This document shows positions 8,155-10,373 of a stretch of DNA of 10,373 nucleotides, piece after piece (position 1 is the stretch's first letter; each line of letters starts with the position of its first letter). The stretch covers positions 1 through 10,373 of the forward strand of contig JAKAIH010000050.1 in NCBI GenBank assembly GCA_021825225.1. Reading direction: 5' to 3'. The notes under the pieces are model-generated. The model did not search any database. It worked only from the letters and a program-made list of their open reading frames with translations, and had not been told where the DNA came from. A program made the translations under genes and the position numbers. This DNA comes from Pseudomonadota bacterium (GTDB lineage Bacteria > Pseudomonadota > Gammaproteobacteria > Burkholderiales > SG8-39).

Positions 8155-9387
8155 ATGCTGCCGCTGAGCCAGTTGCCGCAAAAGGAGGAAGCGGGCGGGC
8201 AAGCCATACGTCTGCTGGAGGGGGTGCGCGTGCTCGACCTCACCACTTCCATCGCCGGCCCTTACGCGACGCTGCTGCTTGCCGATTTCGGCGCGAGCGT
8301 GATCAAGGTCGAGCGGCGCGAGGGCGACGACGCGCGCGGCTGGGGGCCGCCCTTCCTGGCGCAGCAATCGCTGTGGTTCCTGTCGGTCAACCGCAACAAG
8401 CGCAGCGTCACGCTCGACTTCAGCACGCCGCGCGGGCGCGAACTGCTGCATGCCCTGGTGCCGAAGCACGACGTGCTCGTGACCAACCAGGTCGGGCGCA
8501 GCCAGAAGAAACTCGGCATAGACTACGCCACGCTGTCGGCGCTGCACCCCGGCCTGGTGCACGTGTCGATCACCGGCTTCGGCGTGCAGGGCGCGCGCAG
8601 CGAACTGCCCAGCTACGATCTGATCGCCGAGGGCTACAGCGGCGTCATGGACCTGACCGGCGAAGCGGACACGCCGGCGCAGAAGGTGGGCACGCCCGCC
8701 GCCGACCTGCTCTCGGGCATGGACGCGGCGATGGCGGTCGCCGCCGCGCTGTACCGGCGCCGCGCCGGGGGCAAGGGCTGTGCCATCGACGTCTCGATGG
8801 TCGAGAGCATGACCCGCTTCATGGCGCCGCGGCTGGTCTCTTACATGGGCTCGGGCGAGTTGCCGCGGCGCTCCGGCGCGCGCGACAGCGTGATCGCCGT
8901 GTACCAGAGCTTCGACACCGCGGACGAACCGATCACGCTGGGCCTCGGCAACGACGGCATCTGGCGCCGCTTCTGGAACGCCGTGGGCGAGCCGGAGTAC
9001 GGCGCCGATCCGCGCTTTCGCACCAACAAGGAGCGGCGCGCAGCGCGTGCCGAGATCGTGGAACATATTCAGGCACTGCTGCGGCAGCACCCGCGCGCGC
9101 GATGGCTGAAGCTGTTTGCCGAGCACCGCATTCCCGCCGGGCCGATCAATCGCCTGGACGAGATCGCGGCCGACCGCGAACTGCAGGCGCGCGGAATGCT
9201 ATATTCGGTCGCGGCGTTCGACGCGCGCATTCCGCAGGTCGGTTTGGGCATACGGGTGGACGATACGGCGGAGACTTACCGCTCGCCGCCGCCGGCGCTG
9301 GGGGAACACACGGACGAAGTGCTGCGCGAGCTGCTCCACCTCAGCGAAGCGGAAATCGCCGAATTGCGCGAACAAAACATCATTTGA
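8155..9387 (+). CDS. Family III (CaiB/BaiF) CoA-transferase
   Basis: 410 residues from ATG 8155 (418 from the alternative GTG 8131). The family III signature is plain (numbered from ATG): GVRVLDLTTSIAGPYATLLLADFGA at 23-47, with the usual VIKVER soon after, then NRNKRSVTLD (79-88) and HVSITGFG near 126-133. The motif VGTPAADLLSG contains the aspartate (Asp184) that in this family forms the aspartyl-CoA anhydride. The C-terminal part has RIPAGPINRLDEI and closes with PPALGEHTDEVL, the usual end. These enzymes move CoA from an acyl-CoA donor to a free acid, or act as racemases in the AMACR branch; the Asp and overall form suggest a transferase, but the substrate cannot be told. It follows purA after 34 nt and precedes a crotonase after 7 nt, so it belongs to the downstream catabolic set. 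The N-terminal 20 residues are not conserved-looking. Confidence 0.93.
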   Translation: MLPLSQLPQKEEAGGQAIRLLEGVRVLDLTTSIAGPYATLLLADFGASVIKVERREGDDARGWGPPFLAQQSLWFLSVNRNKRSVTLDFSTPRGRELLHALVPKHDVLVTNQVGRSQKKLGIDYATLSALHPGLVHVSITGFGVQGARSELPSYDLIAEGYSGVMDLTGEADTPAQKVGTPAADLLSGMDAAMAVAAALYRRRAGGKGCAIDVSMVESMTRFMAPRLVSYMGSGELPRRSGARDSVIAVYQSFDTADEPITLGLGNDGIWRRFWNAVGEPEYGADPRFRTNKERRAARAEIVEHIQALLRQHPRARWLKLFAEHRIPAGPINRLDEIAADRELQARGMLYSVAAFDARIPQVGLGIRVDDTAETYRSPPPALGEHTDEVLRELLHLSEAEIAELREQNII

Positions 9388-9390
9388 GGA
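9386..9390 (+). promoter_or_regulatory. Shine-Dalgarno of the crotonase gene, overlapping the upstream stop
   Basis: GAGGA at 9386-9390 shares its first two bases with the TGA (9385-9387) that ends the CoA-transferase, and lies 4 nt from ATG 9395. A ribosome finishing the first gene would uncover or directly use this site, so the two products are probably made together. It also fixes the crotonase start against in-frame codons further upstream. Confidence 0.6.
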
Positions 9391-9394
9391 CACC

Positions 9395-10174
9395 ATGGCA
9401 TACCAGGAAATTCTTTACGCTGAAGACGGGCCCGTAGGCACCATCACGCTCAACCGTCCCGACGACGGCAATATGTTCACGCCGCGCATGTGCCATGAAA
9501 TCCGCGATTGCATCAACGATATCCGGCGCGAGACGCGCACCCGGGTGATCGTGCTCACCGGCGCGGGAGACCGTTTTTTCTGCATCGGCGGGCGCAAGGA
9601 AGGCATGGAAGACACCACGCTCTATGCCGGCACGCTGCCGACGCTGGAAATGTACGAGAGCATCGACCGTCTGCAAAAACCGGTGATCGCTTCGGTCAAC
9701 GGTTTCGCCGTCGGCGGCGGCAATGTGCTGCAAATGGTGTGCGATCTCACCATCGCCAAGGAGAGCGCAGTGTTCCGCCAGGTCGGGCCGATGATGGGCA
9801 GTTTCGACGCGGGCTACGGCACCTGGTACCTGGAGGACCTGGTCGGCAAGAAGCGCGCCAAGGATATCTGGTACCGCAATCCGAAAATGAGCGCGGCCGA
9901 CGCGCTGCAGCTCGGGCTGATCAACAAGGTCGTGCCCGACGCCGAACTGGCAAGCGCGACGCGCGCGATGGCGCTGGAGGTGGCCGAGCGCGGCGCATTT
10001 GCGCTCGCGTCGGTCAAGGCAGCGTTCAACGCGCGCCATGGCGGCGTGTCCGGCCTGGCGCGCATGGCGCACGATCTGTTGCTGCGCGGTTACCTGCACA
10101 GCGACGAATCGCACGAACTGTCGCAGGCGTTCGCAGAGCGACGCAAGCCCGATCCGGACAAATTCGGCCACTAG
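9395..10174 (+). CDS. Crotonase-superfamily enzyme of the MenB/BadI (ring-forming or ring-opening) type
   Basis: 259 residues, normal crotonase length. The oxyanion-hole glycines lie in FFCIGG (61-66) and VGGGN (106-110). The region GPMMGSFDAGYGTWYLEDLVGKKRAKDIWY runs from 131 to 160; its core SFDAGYG (136-142) and KARxIWY-like end are the marks of 1,4-dihydroxynaphthoyl-CoA synthase (MenB) and 2-ketocyclohexanecarboxyl-CoA hydrolase (BadI), including the Ser136 and Asp138 equivalents. The ending, with Y233, SDES (236-239) and AERRKPDPDKF, resembles BadI and MenB tails. No Glu pair of a plain enoyl-CoA hydratase is evident. MenB is unlikely as the role because no menaquinone genes are near and betaproteobacteria mainly use ubiquinone. 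I infer a hydrolase or Dieckmann-type cyclase on a cyclic or beta-keto acyl-CoA. The first-loop motif is GGRKEG where I remember GGDQ in MenB and BadI, so the substrate probably differs. Confidence 0.85.
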   Translation: MAYQEILYAEDGPVGTITLNRPDDGNMFTPRMCHEIRDCINDIRRETRTRVIVLTGAGDRFFCIGGRKEGMEDTTLYAGTLPTLEMYESIDRLQKPVIASVNGFAVGGGNVLQMVCDLTIAKESAVFRQVGPMMGSFDAGYGTWYLEDLVGKKRAKDIWYRNPKMSAADALQLGLINKVVPDAELASATRAMALEVAERGAFALASVKAAFNARHGGVSGLARMAHDLLLRGYLHSDESHELSQAFAERRKPDPDKFGH

Positions 10175-10190
10175 GCGCGCAGGGGACGGC

Positions 10191-10373
10191 GTGAGCACCA
10201 TCCTGACCCTGCACGACCCGCAGACCGCGCGCGCCTACTACGCCGAGGGCCTGTGGCAGCAGCATACGCTGTACTCGCTGCTGCGCGACCATGCGCAGGC
10301 GCGCCCCGCGGCGTACGCACTGCGCGATGCCGCGCAGCGCTTGAGCTGGAGCGAGCTGCTCGCCTGGGTGGAC
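10191..10373 (+). CDS. AMP-forming acyl-CoA synthetase/ligase (5' end, partial)
   Basis: The first 61 codons of a gene that runs out of the window. It starts at GTG 10191 with AGGGGA at 10181-10186, 4 nt upstream, and lies 16 nt after the crotonase. The pattern AYYAEGLWQQHTLYSLLRDH, followed by ARPAAYALRDAAQRLSWSELLAWVD-like spacing (a Pro-Ala-x-Ala-Leu turn, then Leu-Ser-Trp-x-Glu-Leu), is typical for the N-terminus of ANL-superfamily acid:CoA ligases, where it precedes the AMP-binding domain. The tyrosine and GxW near the start recall ligases for cyclohexanecarboxylate-like and other medium or cyclic acids, but this is recall only. The catalytic motifs are outside the window, so substrate and completeness are unknown. 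Its place suggests that it activates the acid used by the two upstream enzymes. Confidence 0.75.
   Translation, partial: MSTILTLHDPQTARAYYAEGLWQQHTLYSLLRDHAQARPAAYALRDAAQRLSWSELLAWVD

Noticed and set aside
8180..8188. Near-perfect Shine-Dalgarno AAAAGGAGG inside the CoA-transferase gene
   Set aside because: No ATG, GTG or TTG lies at a workable distance; the next in-frame GTG (8224) is about 35 nt away and would cut into the conserved GVRVLDL motif. It is probably just the Gln-Lys-Glu-Glu codons.

Overview
This G+C-rich window looks like the chromosome of a betaproteobacterium. The evidence is gene order and protein style: bamB-der followed by hfq-hflX-hflK-hflC-DUF2065 and then hisZ-purA. 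In Escherichia coli the homologous hfq-hflX-hflK-hflC-yjeT-purA run lacks hisZ; an insertion of hisZ before purA is, from memory, a betaproteobacterial arrangement. The 80-residue Hfq with a very short tail also fits. Everything recognised is on the + strand and no mobile element, RNA gene or CRISPR array is visible. The assignment to class is inferred from recall, not from a search.

Layout. 1-345: C-terminal end of bamB (outer-membrane protein assembly lipoprotein). 438-1763: der, a double-GTPase ribosome assembly factor. 1849-2091: hfq, the RNA chaperone. 2124-3275: hflX, a ribosome-splitting GTPase. 3265-5330: hflK and hflC, which make the membrane complex regulating the FtsH protease; these three genes overlap at their junctions. 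5350-5535: a two-helix membrane protein of the DUF2065/YjeT type. 5619-6764: hisZ, regulatory subunit of ATP phosphoribosyltransferase. 6828-8120: purA, adenylosuccinate synthase. This is core housekeeping: ribosome quality control, post-transcriptional control, membrane proteolysis, and histidine and AMP synthesis.

From 8155 to the right edge the content changes to an accessory catabolic module in tight order: a family III (CaiB/BaiF) CoA-transferase, a crotonase-superfamily enzyme of the MenB/BadI type (the branch that closes or opens carbon rings on CoA thioesters), and the first 61 codons of an AMP-forming acyl-CoA ligase. The spacing (7 nt, then 16 nt) suggests one transcript. The most interesting reading is an undescribed CoA-thioester route for a cyclic carboxylic acid attached to the end of the hfq-purA cluster.

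The intergenic gaps are all under 100 nt. Two have possible regulatory content: the hfq leader, with AAN triplets and a small hairpin directly against the Shine-Dalgarno, and the hisZ-purA gap, with a -10-like hexamer and a short overlapping reading frame. No convincing rho-independent terminator was seen.
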